Numbered from the stretch's first letter, positions 16,867-26,688 are shown. The stretch is DNA of 64,000 nt from Phycicoccus sp. Soil802 (GCF_001429605.1 NZ_LMSS01000003.1:466025-530024), one strand, 5' to 3'. Notes: generated by a model from the letters alone, not told the origin. Numbers and translations are program-made.

Positions 16867-17535
16867 TCAGCGATCTCCCTCCGCGACGCGTTCGGGCTCG
16901 TTGGACCTCGTTTGTCGCTCGCGGTCAAGACTCGTCACGAACCATGCGGCGATGGAGGCGGTGATCGCTCCGACGAGGGCGATTCCGACCACCATGAGGG
17001 TGATGGAGATGATCCTGCCGGTGGTCGTCACGGGGTAGCGGTCCCCGTAGCCCACCGTGGTCACCGTGGTGGCCGCCCACCACAAGGCATCACCGATGGA
17101 GATGATGTTGGCCTTTGGGTCGTCTTGCTCCGCGTCGAGTACCGCCACAGCCCCGAGGCCAACTGCCATCACGGCGGCGCCGATGACGTAGGTAGTCACG
17201 CGATTGGCCAGGTTGCCCGCCGCACTCCTGTTGAGGATGCGCAGGAAGGCGAGCAGGCGAAGCAGTCGGAGTGGCCGCAGAACTGGAAGCGCGATCAGCG
17301 CGACGTCGTACCAGTGGCGGAGGGCGTAGTCGGCACGGTTGCGCGCAAGGACCAGGCGGACCACGAAGTCGAGTGCGAAGGCGGCCCAGACGGTCCAGCT
17401 GACGTAGCTCAGGAACCTGTTGAGCGTCGGATCGATCCGGGGGTCCAGCACCGGCCACGCATAGGCCACAAGAAAGGCCAGGGCCAGTAGCAGTAGGGGG
17501 ACCTCGGCTCGGCGTTCCCAGCGCTCGACAGTCAT
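16867..17535 (-). CDS. Voltage-gated-type potassium channel (222 aa)
   Basis: A six-helix ion channel subunit of the bacterial Kv type. Four helices come first, including an Arg-rich S4-like segment (LRPLRLLRLLAFLRILNRS). The pore helix and selectivity filter TTVTTVGYGD follow, then a final helix (IISITLMVVGIALVGAITASI). It would conduct K+ as a tetramer. The frame extends 107 codons upstream, but the family begins near MTVERWERRAEV, so the ATG at 17535 is chosen. The C-terminal tail is short, charged and lacks an RCK domain. Confidence 0.9.
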   Translation of the reverse strand: MTVERWERRAEVPLLLLALAFLVAYAWPVLDPRIDPTLNRFLSYVSWTVWAAFALDFVVRLVLARNRADYALRHWYDVALIALPVLRPLRLLRLLAFLRILNRSAAGNLANRVTTYVIGAAVMAVGLGAVAVLDAEQDDPKANIISIGDALWWAATTVTTVGYGDRYPVTTTGRIISITLMVVGIALVGAITASIAAWFVTSLDRERQTRSNEPERVAEGDR

Positions 17536-17791
17536 GCGCGTGAGGCTACGAGGTCGACCGACTCCCTGTCCGGTGGTTGTCCCGGCCTCCAAGACATGCG
17601 GAATCGCGGGGGGAAATGGCTGCGCCCCCTCGCCGCGTGCGCCCGTCCTGGCGAGGTGACTGTGGCGTGTACGGCTGGCATGCCCGCGGACTCGCTCAAC
17701 GCCAGGTACGACGACAACTGTGGATCGGCGGGCTCTGAGGGTGTAGGCAGGGGTGGGCGCGACCCGCGCGTTCGTCACCGAGGAGGATCCC

Positions 17792-18727
17792 ATGGCCGCA
17801 CTCGACAGCGCCCAGTTGCTCGCCGCCCTCGAGCCGACGGTCGAGGAGAACCTCAACCGTCACCTCGCGGCCGCCCAGGACTGGATGCCGCACGAGTACG
17901 TCCCGTGGTCGCTGGGCCGCGACTTCTCCGAGCTGGGGGGCGAGGCGTGGTCGCCAGACCAGTCGCAGCTCTCGCCGATCGCGCGCACGGCGCTGGAGGT
18001 CAACCTCCTCACTGAGGACAACCTGCCGAGCTACCACCGGGTGATCGACCAGGCCTTCGGACGGGACAGTGCCTGGGGGACCTGGGTCAACCGCTGGACC
18101 GCCGAAGAGGGGCGGCACGCGTTCTGCATCCGTGACTACCTGCTCGTCACTCGCGGCGTCGACCCCGACGAGCTGGAGCGGGCGCGCATGGACACGATGG
18201 AGACGGGTTACGACGCGGGTGACAAGCCACTGCTCAACGTCTGTGCCTATGTCTCGTTCCAGGAGCTGGCCACCCGCGTGTCGCACCGGAACACGGGCCG
18301 CTACACCGAGGAACCGATCGCCGAGAAGCTGCTCACACGGGTCGCCAAGGACGAGAACCTCCACATGATCTTCTACCGGAACCTCGTCCAGGCTGCGCTC
18401 GAGCTGACGCCGAGCCAGACGATGCGGGCGATCACCGACGAGGTGGTCACCTTCCAGATGCCCGGCGCGATCATCCCGGGGTTCGGCCGCAAGGCCGTGC
18501 AGATGGCCATGGCCGGCATCTACGACCTGCGGATCCACCACGATGACATCGTGGCTCCGATGCTGCGCCAGTGGGGCGTCTGGGACCTCGAGGGCCTCGA
18601 CGCCGACGGCGAGAAGGCCCGGGAGGAGCTCGCGGCCGCCGTCGCCTCCCTCGATGAGGAGGCCGCTCGGTTCGTCGCTCGCCGCGAGGAACGCGCAGCG
18701 AAGCAGGCGGCCCGCCAAGGGGGCTAG
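17792..18727 (+). CDS. desA: Acyl-[ACP] desaturase
   Basis: A 311-aa soluble diiron desaturase that introduces a cis double bond into acyl-ACP. Both iron-binding motifs are present: EEGRH (ExxH type) in TAEEGRHAF and DENLH in KDENLHMIFYRN, on the four-helix bundle expected for the fatty acid desaturase type 2 family. GAGGAGG precedes the ATG at 17792, which excludes the 13-codon extension. Transcribed alone. An unpaired spacer of 142 bp separates it from the convergent LacI gene; no clear terminator is seen there. Confidence 0.93.
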   Translation: MAALDSAQLLAALEPTVEENLNRHLAAAQDWMPHEYVPWSLGRDFSELGGEAWSPDQSQLSPIARTALEVNLLTEDNLPSYHRVIDQAFGRDSAWGTWVNRWTAEEGRHAFCIRDYLLVTRGVDPDELERARMDTMETGYDAGDKPLLNVCAYVSFQELATRVSHRNTGRYTEEPIAEKLLTRVAKDENLHMIFYRNLVQAALELTPSQTMRAITDEVVTFQMPGAIIPGFGRKAVQMAMAGIYDLRIHHDDIVAPMLRQWGVWDLEGLDADGEKAREELAAAVASLDEEAARFVARREERAAKQAARQGG

Positions 18728-18869
18728 CGTCGCTGTCGGGCCCTGAGAGAAACCACGGTCACGGCGTTCTAGCAGCTCGCCGAAGTCCCGGAGGTGGGTC
18801 GCTTCGCCATGGTCGCCCACCCTCGGTCTCCCCTGCACTGTCACAGGAAGCTCGACTGTGCTGCTCGCG

Positions 18870-19931
18870 TTACGAGTTGGGTTGGCAACCGCAACTCTGC
18901 CGCACCATCAACTGGACGGGCAGGCACTCCGAGACTGCGGGGATCCCCGGCTGTTCGATGCGGTCGATGAGGACCCGGACCACGGTCGCGCCCATGGCCT
19001 CCATCGGCTGGCGAACGGTGGTGAGCTGGGGGCTGATCAATCGCCCCGAAACGAGCCCGTCGAAGCCCGTCACCGCAACCTGTCCCGGGACATCGATCTT
19101 GAGTTCCCTCAACGTGTCCATGACCGCCAGGGCAACTTCGTCATTGACACACATGAAGGCGTCAGGGAGTTCATTGCGCCTCATCAGGTCCGAAATGGCC
19201 TCTCGATGGTCGCCGGCTGCCGCCAGCGGCCTGCGCGGCACGGGAAGTTTGGCGGCGCGTAGCGTGTCGCGAAACGCGTCGTAGCGTTCCCTCCGATCCG
19301 AGTCGTAGGTAGGGCCGACAAAGCGCAGGTGGCGCAGGTTGTGTGTCTCCACGAGGTGTTGGGTCAGCGCCCGCATCCCAGCCGCGTTGTCCACGCGTAC
19401 CGTGCTCAGCGCGTCATCGCCTGGTCCACTGAGGAGCACCACTGGCAGGCGCTCAGCCACGCGGCGGACCTCTGCGTCGTCCGCCATTCCAGCAAAGAAC
19501 AATGCAAAGCCATCGACCCGCCCGGCCATGTCTGTCAGAACTGCTTCGGCGTTGGAGGGATTGGCTCCGGCGACCATCACCGCATACCCCCGGCGCCAGC
19601 ACTCCTGCTCGACGCCCCGTTGGACCTCGTCCACGAACACCGGGAACGAGCGGAAGTCATCGTTCGCATCCCCCGAACCCGAAATGCCTGCGATTTCGGG
19701 GGCGGCGTGGGGCCGGTAATCCAGCGAGATCAAGCCCAAGGCACCTGTCCGACCGCCGGCCAGTCCCCGGGCGCTACCGCTTGGTATGTAACCCAGTTCG
19801 CGGGCAGCCGCGTGGACCAGGTGCCGTGTCGCTTCTTTCACCTTTTCGGGTCGCCGAAAAGTGAAGGACACCGTCGCGATCGACACGCCGGCTCGCTCGG
19901 CGACCTCGTAAACAGTGGGACCCCTGCGCAT
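18870..19931 (-). CDS. LacI family repressor of the sugar cluster
   Basis: A 353-aa repressor. The N-terminal helix-turn-helix [21 protein letters not shown] and hinge helix SGSARGLAGG are followed by a periplasmic-binding-protein-like effector domain (VDGFALFF, VTGFDGLVSG, LTTVRQP). Divergent from the GH3-ABC-GH32 operon, so it probably represses that operon and itself. AGGAGG lies 7 nt before the ATG. A TATGCGCATA palindrome sits in its own leader, and a larger palindrome with the same TATGCGC core lies farther upstream. The C-terminus carries a CGC pair (RQSCGCQPNS). Confidence 0.9.
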   Translation of the reverse strand: MRRGPTVYEVAERAGVSIATVSFTFRRPEKVKEATRHLVHAAARELGYIPSGSARGLAGGRTGALGLISLDYRPHAAPEIAGISGSGDANDDFRSFPVFVDEVQRGVEQECWRRGYAVMVAGANPSNAEAVLTDMAGRVDGFALFFAGMADDAEVRRVAERLPVVLLSGPGDDALSTVRVDNAAGMRALTQHLVETHNLRHLRFVGPTYDSDRRERYDAFRDTLRAAKLPVPRRPLAAAGDHREAISDLMRRNELPDAFMCVNDEVALAVMDTLRELKIDVPGQVAVTGFDGLVSGRLISPQLTTVRQPMEAMGATVVRVLIDRIEQPGIPAVSECLPVQLMVRQSCGCQPNS

Positions 19932-19955
19932 CAGGCAACCTCCTGATGCGCACTA

Positions 19956-19965
19956 TATGCGCATA
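19956..19965. promoter_or_regulatory. LacI-type palindrome near the repressor start
   Basis: TATGCGCATA is a perfect 10-bp palindrome with the central CG typical of LacI operators, 25 bp upstream of the repressor start codon. It shares TATGCGC with the large inverted repeat at 20129-20173 and probably mediates autoregulation. Confidence 0.5.
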
Positions 19966-20128
19966 GACCGGCAGATCTTCCAGGGGGTGCGAGCCGGGCA
20001 TCTCCGCCGATGGACGGGCAGACGACCTCACGACGTCGTCTCGCTCGGCGCGCGCGGCCACGTCCCAGCGCGCTCACCCAAGGGACGCGCGCGATGAAAA
20101 CAGGAGTCGGGACCCCCTTGCCACGCGG

Positions 20129-20173
20129 GAATCTATGCGCTTAACTTTGCGTCGAACTTAAGCGCATAGATTC
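20129..20173. promoter_or_regulatory. Large perfect inverted repeat in the sugar-operon control region
   Basis: Two perfect 16-bp arms, GAATCTATGCGCTTAA and TTAAGCGCATAGATTC, are separated by 13 bp. The element lies about 240 bp before the GH3 gene and 200 bp before the divergent LacI gene. The AT-rich arms stand out from the GC-rich surroundings. The 480-bp gap (19932-20412) holds this site, the small palindrome and presumably the two promoters; no gene is seen in it. Confidence 0.65.
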
Positions 20174-20412
20174 TCGAACGCCGATCAGCAGGTCGGCCAG
20201 GGTTCCCAAGCCAAAAGCGACTGTGACCCTGGCCCACGGCTAGCCCCACGTGGCGCTCGCCGTCTCTCGTTTCTCCCAATTGGGGACGCGAACGGTGTTC
20301 GCGGAGCGCACTCACTCCGACCGGAGAGCAGCTGGATGCCCTGACAAGGGCAGCACCCGTCTGGCGCATCGCACTTACACACGACCCCGGTCGAGAAAGA
20401 ACTCTCTGACCT

Positions 20413-22749
20413 GTGACGACTCATGACTTGGAGACCATGGTGGGACAGTCGGTCCGCTCTGCGATGTACCTGGATCCGGAAGCTCCCGTGGGGGCGCGGG
20501 TCGACGACCTGCTCCCCCGAATGAGCCTGGCGGAGAAGGTCGGGCAGTTGTTGATGCTTGATGCTCAGCACGAGGATCTCGTGGACATCGTGTCGACCAA
20601 GCTGGCCGGGTCGGTGCTGCACGTGCCTCCGGCCCGAATGCCCGAGGTCATGGAACTGAGCCGACGAACGCGGCTCAGCATTCCGCTGCTCACGGCCGAG
20701 GACGGTATCCACGGCCATTCGTTCTGGCCCGGCGCGACAATCTTCCCAACTCAGCTGGCCATGGCTTGCACCTGGGATCCCTCGTTGCTGCAGCGTGTCG
20801 CCCGCGCGGCCGCGACCGAGATCTCGTCCACAGGCACCCACTGGACCCTGTCGCCGGTGCTGTGCATCGCTCGGGACCTGCGCTGGGGTCGGATCAACGA
20901 AACCTTCGGCGAGGACCCGTTCCTGATCGGCGAGCTCGGCGCAGCGATGGTCCGCGGATATCAGGGCGACGGCCTCGGCGACCGTACCGCCGTGCTGGCC
21001 TGCGCCAAGCACTTCGCCGGCTACTCCGAGACCCTTGGCGGGCGCGACGCGAGCGAGGCCGACCTGAGCCCCCGCAAGCTCCGGTCCTGGTTTCTTCCTC
21101 CATTCGAGCGCGCAGTCCGCGCCGGCTGCCGCACGTTCATGCTGGGGTACCAGTCGATCGACGGAGTGCCGATCACGGCGCATCAGTGGCTGCTCGACGA
21201 CGTCCTCAAGCGCGAGTGGGGTTTCGCCGGCGTATTGGTGACCGACTGGGACAACGTCGGCCGGATGGTCTACGACCAGCGCATATGCGCCGACCAGGTC
21301 GAGGCGGCGGCAGTCGCGGTCAACTCCGGGAACGACCTGATCATGGCGACACCAGCATTCTTCGAGGCCGCGCAGGAGGCTGTCGCCCTCGGCCTGGTCG
21401 ACGAGAAGCAGATCGATGACGCAGTACGGCGGGTCCTGCGGCAGAAGTTCGAGCTTGGGCTCTTCGAGGACCCCCGCGGCCCCGACCCCGAGCGGCAGGC
21501 AAAGGAAATCGGCTGCCGCGAACACGCCGCTCTCAACCTGGACACGGCTCGTCGCTCTCTGGTGCTGCTGCGCAACGACGGCGTCCTGCCTCTCGAAGGC
21601 GGCCTGACCGCGGACGGAACCAACCGCACCGCAGGCCGGGTCCCATCGCGGACAGTCGCCGTCATCGGGCCCAACGCCGACAGCCCCGAAGCCATGCTCG
21701 GCGACTGGGCAGGTGCCAGCGGCCAGGTCCGGTGGATGCCCGACGGACATCCGCGCGAGTCGGTGGAGACGGTGCTCGACGGCCTTCGCGCCATCGCGCC
21801 TGCCGACTGGACCGTCACTCACGCCCGCGGGGCCGACATCGGATGCCCCGCCACCCACGATGAGTGGTCCCTCGGGCCCGACGGCCAACCGCAGGCACCG
21901 GCCTTCACCCCCGCGGCGGACGACCAGGCACAACTTCGGGAAGCCACCGCCACCGCCGCTGCCGCCGACTACGCCGTCGTCGTGGTGGGGGACACCATCG
22001 CCCTCACAGGCGAGGGGCGCTCCACGGCCACCCTCGACCTCCAAGGCGGCCAGATCGCGCTGCTGGACGCGGTTGCCGCCACTGGCACCCCGATGATCGT
22101 CGTCCTGATCCAGTCCAAGCCGAGCACCCTGCCGGAGTCGGCCCTCAACGCGGCAGCGCTCATCGAAGCGTTCAACCCGGGCATGCGCGGCGGTCGCGCC
22201 ATCGCCGAACTCCTCCTCGGACTCATCGAACCCAGCGGTCGACTCCCAATCACGTTCGCGCGGCATGTCGGACAGCAACCGGTCTTCTACAACCAGGTGC
22301 GAGGCCAGCACGGGAGCCGGTACGCGGATCTCACCCAAGACCCCTTGTTCATGTTCGGCGAGGGGCTCAGCTACACCACCATCACCTACTCCGACCTCGT
22401 CGTGGACCACCCGGACGTCTGCGCTGACGGCAGTGTCAATGCCACGGTGCGACTCACCAACAGCGGGACCCGTCCGGCTTTGGAAACGGTGCAGGCCTTT
22501 GTCAGCGACCTGACCACCAGCGTCACCTGGGCCGAACAGGAGTTGAAGGCCTTCACCCAGGTCGTGATCCCTCCCGGCGAAAGCGTCGACGTCGACATCA
22601 GCATTCCTGCCTCGCAGTGCTCACTGGTCACCGCCGCCAACCGGCGCGTGGTCGAGCCGGGTGATTTCACACTCCGCGTCGGCCCCAGCTCACGCCGAGA
22701 CAAGCAGCTGAGCGCGGGATTCCGCATCTCATCGAGGGCCGACCCTTGA
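20413..22749 (+). CDS. Glycoside hydrolase family 3 (beta-glucosidase / beta-xylosidase type)
   Basis: A 778-aa intracellular enzyme with no signal peptide. GH3 N-domain motifs: LLTAEDGIHG, RWGRINETFGEDP, CAKHFAGYSE and nucleophile Asp278 in VLVTDWDNVG. The C-terminal alpha/beta sandwich (VAVIGPNADSPEAMLGDWAG) and a fibronectin-III-like end domain (VNATVRLTNSGTRPALETVQ) complete the BglX-like architecture. It would hydrolyse imported oligosaccharides. GTG start; ribosome site weak. First gene of the operon that continues with ABC transporter genes and GH32. Substrate not determined by sequence. Confidence 0.9.
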   Translation: MTTHDLETMVGQSVRSAMYLDPEAPVGARVDDLLPRMSLAEKVGQLLMLDAQHEDLVDIVSTKLAGSVLHVPPARMPEVMELSRRTRLSIPLLTAEDGIHGHSFWPGATIFPTQLAMACTWDPSLLQRVARAAATEISSTGTHWTLSPVLCIARDLRWGRINETFGEDPFLIGELGAAMVRGYQGDGLGDRTAVLACAKHFAGYSETLGGRDASEADLSPRKLRSWFLPPFERAVRAGCRTFMLGYQSIDGVPITAHQWLLDDVLKREWGFAGVLVTDWDNVGRMVYDQRICADQVEAAAVAVNSGNDLIMATPAFFEAAQEAVALGLVDEKQIDDAVRRVLRQKFELGLFEDPRGPDPERQAKEIGCREHAALNLDTARRSLVLLRNDGVLPLEGGLTADGTNRTAGRVPSRTVAVIGPNADSPEAMLGDWAGASGQVRWMPDGHPRESVETVLDGLRAIAPADWTVTHARGADIGCPATHDEWSLGPDGQPQAPAFTPAADDQAQLREATATAAAADYAVVVVGDTIALTGEGRSTATLDLQGGQIALLDAVAATGTPMIVVLIQSKPSTLPESALNAAALIEAFNPGMRGGRAIAELLLGLIEPSGRLPITFARHVGQQPVFYNQVRGQHGSRYADLTQDPLFMFGEGLSYTTITYSDLVVDHPDVCADGSVNATVRLTNSGTRPALETVQAFVSDLTTSVTWAEQELKAFTQVVIPPGESVDVDISIPASQCSLVTAANRRVVEPGDFTLRVGPSSRRDKQLSAGFRISSRADP

Positions 22750-22874
22750 ACGCCGCGAACACCACCACAACACCGTGGGGTTGCGACTCACCCCAACCCA
22801 CGAAGGCACAACTCCCCCGCTGCGGCCCGGCCGCATCGGTCGCACGACCCAACCATGTTGAAGAAAGGAAGCTC

Positions 22875-24197
22875 ATGCGTGCATCAAACGCAGCCAAGGC
22901 AACGGTCGTAGCGGCCGCCGTGGCACTGCTGACATCGGGGTGTCTCTCCGGCTCGCCCAGCGGCGCCTCTACGGGGACCGCAACCGGGCCAGGAAAGTCG
23001 ACCGTCGAGGTCATGTACGGGTTCGGCGACAGCCAGGAGGCGGCTTTCCAGAAGGACCTCAACGTCTTCGCCCAGGCCAACGGGTTCAAGATCAAGTTCA
23101 CCAAGGCCGGCTCCTGGGACACCGAGATCCGTGCGCGCGTCGCCGGCGGCAGTGCGCCGGACGTTGGCCTGTTTCCCCAGCCGGGCCTCATGTGTGGCCT
23201 GGCCGCGCAGAACAAGGTCGTTCCGTACGACGACGCGACGGTGCAGTTGGACGCGGCGACCCTCGTCCCCGGGTTCGTCGGGGCGGGCACCTGCCCCGAC
23301 GGAAAGGTCTACGGCCTGCCCGCAGCCGTCAGCGTCAAGAGCCTCCTGTGGTACGACAAGCCGGCCTTTGCGGCCGCCGGATACACCGTGCCGAAGACGC
23401 TCGATGACTTGACCGCCCTCACCGACAAGATCAGGTCGGAGGGGAAGACCCCTTGGTGCATCGCCGCAGAATCCGGCCAGGCGACCGGGTGGCCGCTCAC
23501 CGACTGGATCGAGGACCTGGTTCTGCGGCTGGCCGGGCCGGAGAACTACGACAAGTGGGTCAAGGGAGAGCTCAAGTTCTCCAGCCCCGAGATCAAGCCC
23601 GCCTTCGAGTACCTCCAGAAGATCGCCATGACCAATGGCAACGTCCTCGGGGGAACCAAGGCCATCATCGCGACGGGTTTCCAGACCGGTGGTAACGCCC
23701 TGTTCAAGCAGCCTCCGGGCTGCTACCTGTTCAAGCAGGCCACCTTCGTGGCCGGCAAGGGTGGCTTCCCGGACGCCGTCCTCGCCAAGCTGGACACCGA
23801 GGTCGGCGTCGCCGCCTTCCCCGCGAAGCAAGCCGGCAACAACCCCGTCCTCACCGGCGGCGACCTTGCCGCGGCCTTCAGCAACGACGCCAACTCAGTC
23901 AAGCTGCGCAACTTCATTGCCAGCAAGGAGAACGGCGTCGAGGTCGGTAAGGCCGGCTACTTCTCGCCGCACAAGTCGTTCGACGTCTCGCTCTACCCCA
24001 ACGAGATGCTCCGGACGATTGCCTCAGACGTCCTCTACAGCTCCACGGCCGCCCGCTTCGACGGATCCGACCTCATGCCCGCCAAGGTCGGGGCCGGGAC
24101 CTTCTGGACCGAGCCGGTCGCGTGGATCTCGGGGAAGGAGAGCCTCGACGAGGCGCTCAAGAAGATCGACGCCAGCTGGCCGAAGGCCGGCAGCTGA
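22875..24197 (+). CDS. ABC transporter sugar-binding lipoprotein
   Basis: A 440-aa extracellular solute-binding protein of the oligosaccharide type (similar to alpha-glucoside binders). The signal peptide ends in the lipobox LLTSGC, so Cys is lipidated. The start MRASNAAKATVV has AAAGGAAG 5-10 nt upstream; the 43-codon extension before it lacks a signal peptide and is rejected. The mature domain shows a two-lobe fold pattern (VEVMYGFGDSQEAAFQKDL ... DWIEDLVLRLAGPENYDKW). It delivers sugar to the following two permeases. Confidence 0.92.
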   Translation: MRASNAAKATVVAAAVALLTSGCLSGSPSGASTGTATGPGKSTVEVMYGFGDSQEAAFQKDLNVFAQANGFKIKFTKAGSWDTEIRARVAGGSAPDVGLFPQPGLMCGLAAQNKVVPYDDATVQLDAATLVPGFVGAGTCPDGKVYGLPAAVSVKSLLWYDKPAFAAAGYTVPKTLDDLTALTDKIRSEGKTPWCIAAESGQATGWPLTDWIEDLVLRLAGPENYDKWVKGELKFSSPEIKPAFEYLQKIAMTNGNVLGGTKAIIATGFQTGGNALFKQPPGCYLFKQATFVAGKGGFPDAVLAKLDTEVGVAAFPAKQAGNNPVLTGGDLAAAFSNDANSVKLRNFIASKENGVEVGKAGYFSPHKSFDVSLYPNEMLRTIASDVLYSSTAARFDGSDLMPAKVGAGTFWTEPVAWISGKESLDEALKKIDASWPKAGS

Positions 24198-24290
24198 ACT
24201 CTGGTGGCCGCGGGAGCTTCAGGAGCCCGCGGCCACCAGCCTCCAGACCAGGTGACGTCGTCGCCATCGCTTGCACGAAAGGACAGCCCC

Positions 24291-25274
24291 ATGGTGATCA
24301 AGCTCGCCAGCGCGGTACTCGCGATCCTCGGAGGCATCAGCGGCGCGATGCTCCTCTTCTGGATCCTCAACAAGCTCGTGGAGTCCCTCGGCCACCGTTG
24401 GGAGGACCGAATCAAACCCTGGGCCTTCGCGGGCCCTGCGATCCTCGCTATCGGCGTCTACCTCATCTACCCAGCTGTAGTCACCGTCCAGCTCAGTTTC
24501 GCGAACGCCACATCAACGACGTACGTCGGACTGGCGAACTACAAGGACCTGCTGACGAGCAGCGACTTCCTCGGCGTCCTGCTCAACAACCTCCTGTGGA
24601 TCCTCATTGTCCCCGCAGGCACCATCGTCCTGGGGCTCGGCGTCGCAGTCCTCGCCGATCGACTTCGGCCGAGGGGAGAGAGGGTCACCAAGACCGCCAT
24701 CTTTCTCCCGATGGCGATCAGCATGGTCGGTGCAGCGACGATCTGGCGCACCATCTACGAGTACCAGCCGGAGGGTGAAACCCAGACAGGGTTGCTCAAC
24801 GCCGTCCAGGGACTCTTCCACGCCGGTCCCACGTTCTGGTACTCGATCGAGACACTCCACCTCAACAGCCTGCTCCTCATGGTCATCCTCATCTGGACCC
24901 AGGCTGGCTACTCAATGGTGTTGTTGTCCTCTGCCATCAAGGCCACACCCGAGGAAACCATCGAAGCGGCGCGGATCGATGGCGCGAACGAACGGCGGAT
25001 CTTCTTCAGAATCATCGTTCCTCAGATCAAGGGCACGATCATCACCGTCTTCATCACCGTGCTCATCGGAGTCATGAAGGTCTTCGACATCGTGTACGTG
25101 ACGACCAACGGCGCCTTCAACACGGACGTCATCGGCCGGCGGTTCTACAACGAACTCTTCACCAACGGCAACGCGGGCTACGCCGCGACCATCGTCGTCC
25201 TGCTGATGCTGGCCATCACTCCGGTCCTCATCGTGCAAGTGCGGCACTTCAAGGCCGAGGAGGCAGGCAGATGA
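24291..25274 (+). CDS. ABC sugar transporter permease, MalF/AglF type
   Basis: A 327-aa membrane permease with seven helices; the extra N-terminal helix (LASAVLAILGGISGAMLLFWI) precedes the six-helix core. The cytoplasmic EAA loop EAARIDGANERRIFFRIIVP, which contacts the ATPase, is present. AAAGGAC lies 8 nt before the ATG. It overlaps the next permease by ATGA. No ATPase gene is in the cluster, so a shared MsmK-like ATPase encoded elsewhere is expected. Confidence 0.92.
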   Translation: MVIKLASAVLAILGGISGAMLLFWILNKLVESLGHRWEDRIKPWAFAGPAILAIGVYLIYPAVVTVQLSFANATSTTYVGLANYKDLLTSSDFLGVLLNNLLWILIVPAGTIVLGLGVAVLADRLRPRGERVTKTAIFLPMAISMVGAATIWRTIYEYQPEGETQTGLLNAVQGLFHAGPTFWYSIETLHLNSLLLMVILIWTQAGYSMVLLSSAIKATPEETIEAARIDGANERRIFFRIIVPQIKGTIITVFITVLIGVMKVFDIVYVTTNGAFNTDVIGRRFYNELFTNGNAGYAATIVVLLMLAITPVLIVQVRHFKAEEAGR

Positions 25275-26230
25275 CCGACATCATGGACCCCCCGCGCGCA
25301 GGCGGCAGCAGGACAAAACCGTCCCGGCGCTCGCTCCGTGCCAAGAGCGCCGACGGGCGTGGTGGAGGCATGGTCACCGGCGCGGCAACATGGCCGGTAC
25401 GTATCGTCCTCACATTCGCCTGCGTCGTGTGGCTCATGCCCATCGCGGGCTTGCTGATCAACTCGTTCCGCACCAGGGACAGCCAGTTCAACTCCGGCTG
25501 GTGGAGCGTCTTCGGCAACCCGCTCGACGCGACCCAGTGGACCCTCAACAACTATGACCGTGTGCTCAGCAGTGCCGACGCCAACGGCGCCAACATGGGC
25601 GAAGCATTCATCAACAGCCTTGTGGTCACGGTTCCAGCGACCGTCATCCCGATCCTCATCGCCGCCTTCGCCGCCTACGCCTTCACCTTCATGACATGGC
25701 GCGGCCGCAACGTCATATTCGTCGTGATCGTTGGCCTGCTCGTCGTCCCCAACCAGGTCGCCCTCGTGCCGCTCCTCAAGCTCTACGGCCAACTCGGAAT
25801 CAACCAGACGTTCCTCGCTGTGTGGCTCACCCACCTAGGGTTTGGCATGCCGCTGGCGGTCTACATCTTCCGCGGCTACATGTCGGGCCTGCCCGGCGAG
25901 ATCATCGAGTCTGCCAAGATCGACGGCGCCAGCCACTTCACCACCTTCTGGCGCCTCATCGTTCCGATGTCCGTCCCCGCCCTCGCCTCGTTCGCCATCT
26001 TCCAGTTCCTCTGGGTCTGGAACGACCTGCTCGTCGCCCTGCTCTTCCTTGGCCGTGGGGAAAACACCGTCCTCACCGTCGCCCTCCAGGGACTGCAAGG
26101 ACAGACCGGGCAAGGGCGGGAACTCATCCCAGCGGCGGGCTTCGTGACCATCATCGTCCCGGTCTTGGTTTTCCTGTCACTTCAACGGTTCTTCATCCGC
26201 GGCATGACCACGGGCGCGGTCAAGGGCTGA
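25271..26230 (+). CDS. ABC sugar transporter permease, MalG/AglG type
   Basis: A 319-aa partner permease with a basic, Pro/Arg-rich N-terminus followed by six helices. EAA loop: ESAKIDGASHFTTFWRLIVP. The ending FLSLQRFFIRGMTTGAVKG is the usual C-terminus for this subfamily. Its ATG overlaps the stop of the first permease. It forms the transport pore with that protein, fed by the lipoprotein encoded upstream. Confidence 0.93.
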   Translation: MTDIMDPPRAGGSRTKPSRRSLRAKSADGRGGGMVTGAATWPVRIVLTFACVVWLMPIAGLLINSFRTRDSQFNSGWWSVFGNPLDATQWTLNNYDRVLSSADANGANMGEAFINSLVVTVPATVIPILIAAFAAYAFTFMTWRGRNVIFVVIVGLLVVPNQVALVPLLKLYGQLGINQTFLAVWLTHLGFGMPLAVYIFRGYMSGLPGEIIESAKIDGASHFTTFWRLIVPMSVPALASFAIFQFLWVWNDLLVALLFLGRGENTVLTVALQGLQGQTGQGRELIPAAGFVTIIVPVLVFLSLQRFFIRGMTTGAVKG

Positions 26231-26244
26231 GGTGAGACGGCTCC

Positions 26245-26688
26245 ATGTCCGCCATGACTCAATCTCCTCGCCCGGCGCCAAACGGCGACGCACCAACCTC
26301 CGCGTCGCAGAACCACCCTGCGGTTGCAGGAACCGAACCGGGAGGGCCCACCCGGGACGACGGGTTGAAGTCGGCGAGAGCGCATCCCAGGGACCAGCAC
26401 GCAGGCGGCACGCCCACGGTCAGGGATGTGGCCCGGATCGCTGGAGTGAGCATCGCCACCGTCTCGCGCGTCGTGAACGGAAATCCCCACGTTCGCGACA
26501 CCACCCGCGCTGCTGTGCTCCAGGCGATTGGGTTGGTGGGGTATGAACGGAACGAGGCTGCGGCATCGATGAGGCGGATGCACAAGGTTGCGCTACCCGT
26601 CGACCGGGAGGCCTTCAGTGGGGAAGCCATTGCATCCGAAGGAGCCAAGGCTGAAGGTCTCCCAACGAGTCCTTCTGCCAGGAGCTAG
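26245..26688 (+). CDS. HTH-only LacI-type protein (147 aa, truncated)
   Basis: After a disordered N-terminus (about 55 aa) comes an intact LacI DNA-binding domain: [39 protein letters not shown] and hinge [12 protein letters not shown]. The 300-residue effector domain is missing; only about 35 unrelated residues follow. The stop codon TAG abuts the ATG of the GH32 gene with no gap. It could be a decayed second regulator or a ligand-blind DNA-binding protein. GAGGTGA lies 9 nt before the ATG at 26245. Confidence 0.7.
   Translation: MSAMTQSPRPAPNGDAPTSASQNHPAVAGTEPGGPTRDDGLKSARAHPRDQHAGGTPTVRDVARIAGVSIATVSRVVNGNPHVRDTTRAAVLQAIGLVGYERNEAAASMRRMHKVALPVDREAFSGEAIASEGAKAEGLPTSPSARS

Noticed and set aside
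20185-22410. Long minus-strand frame opposite the GH3 gene
   Set aside because: No recognisable protein features; the GH3 motifs on the plus strand are unambiguous.
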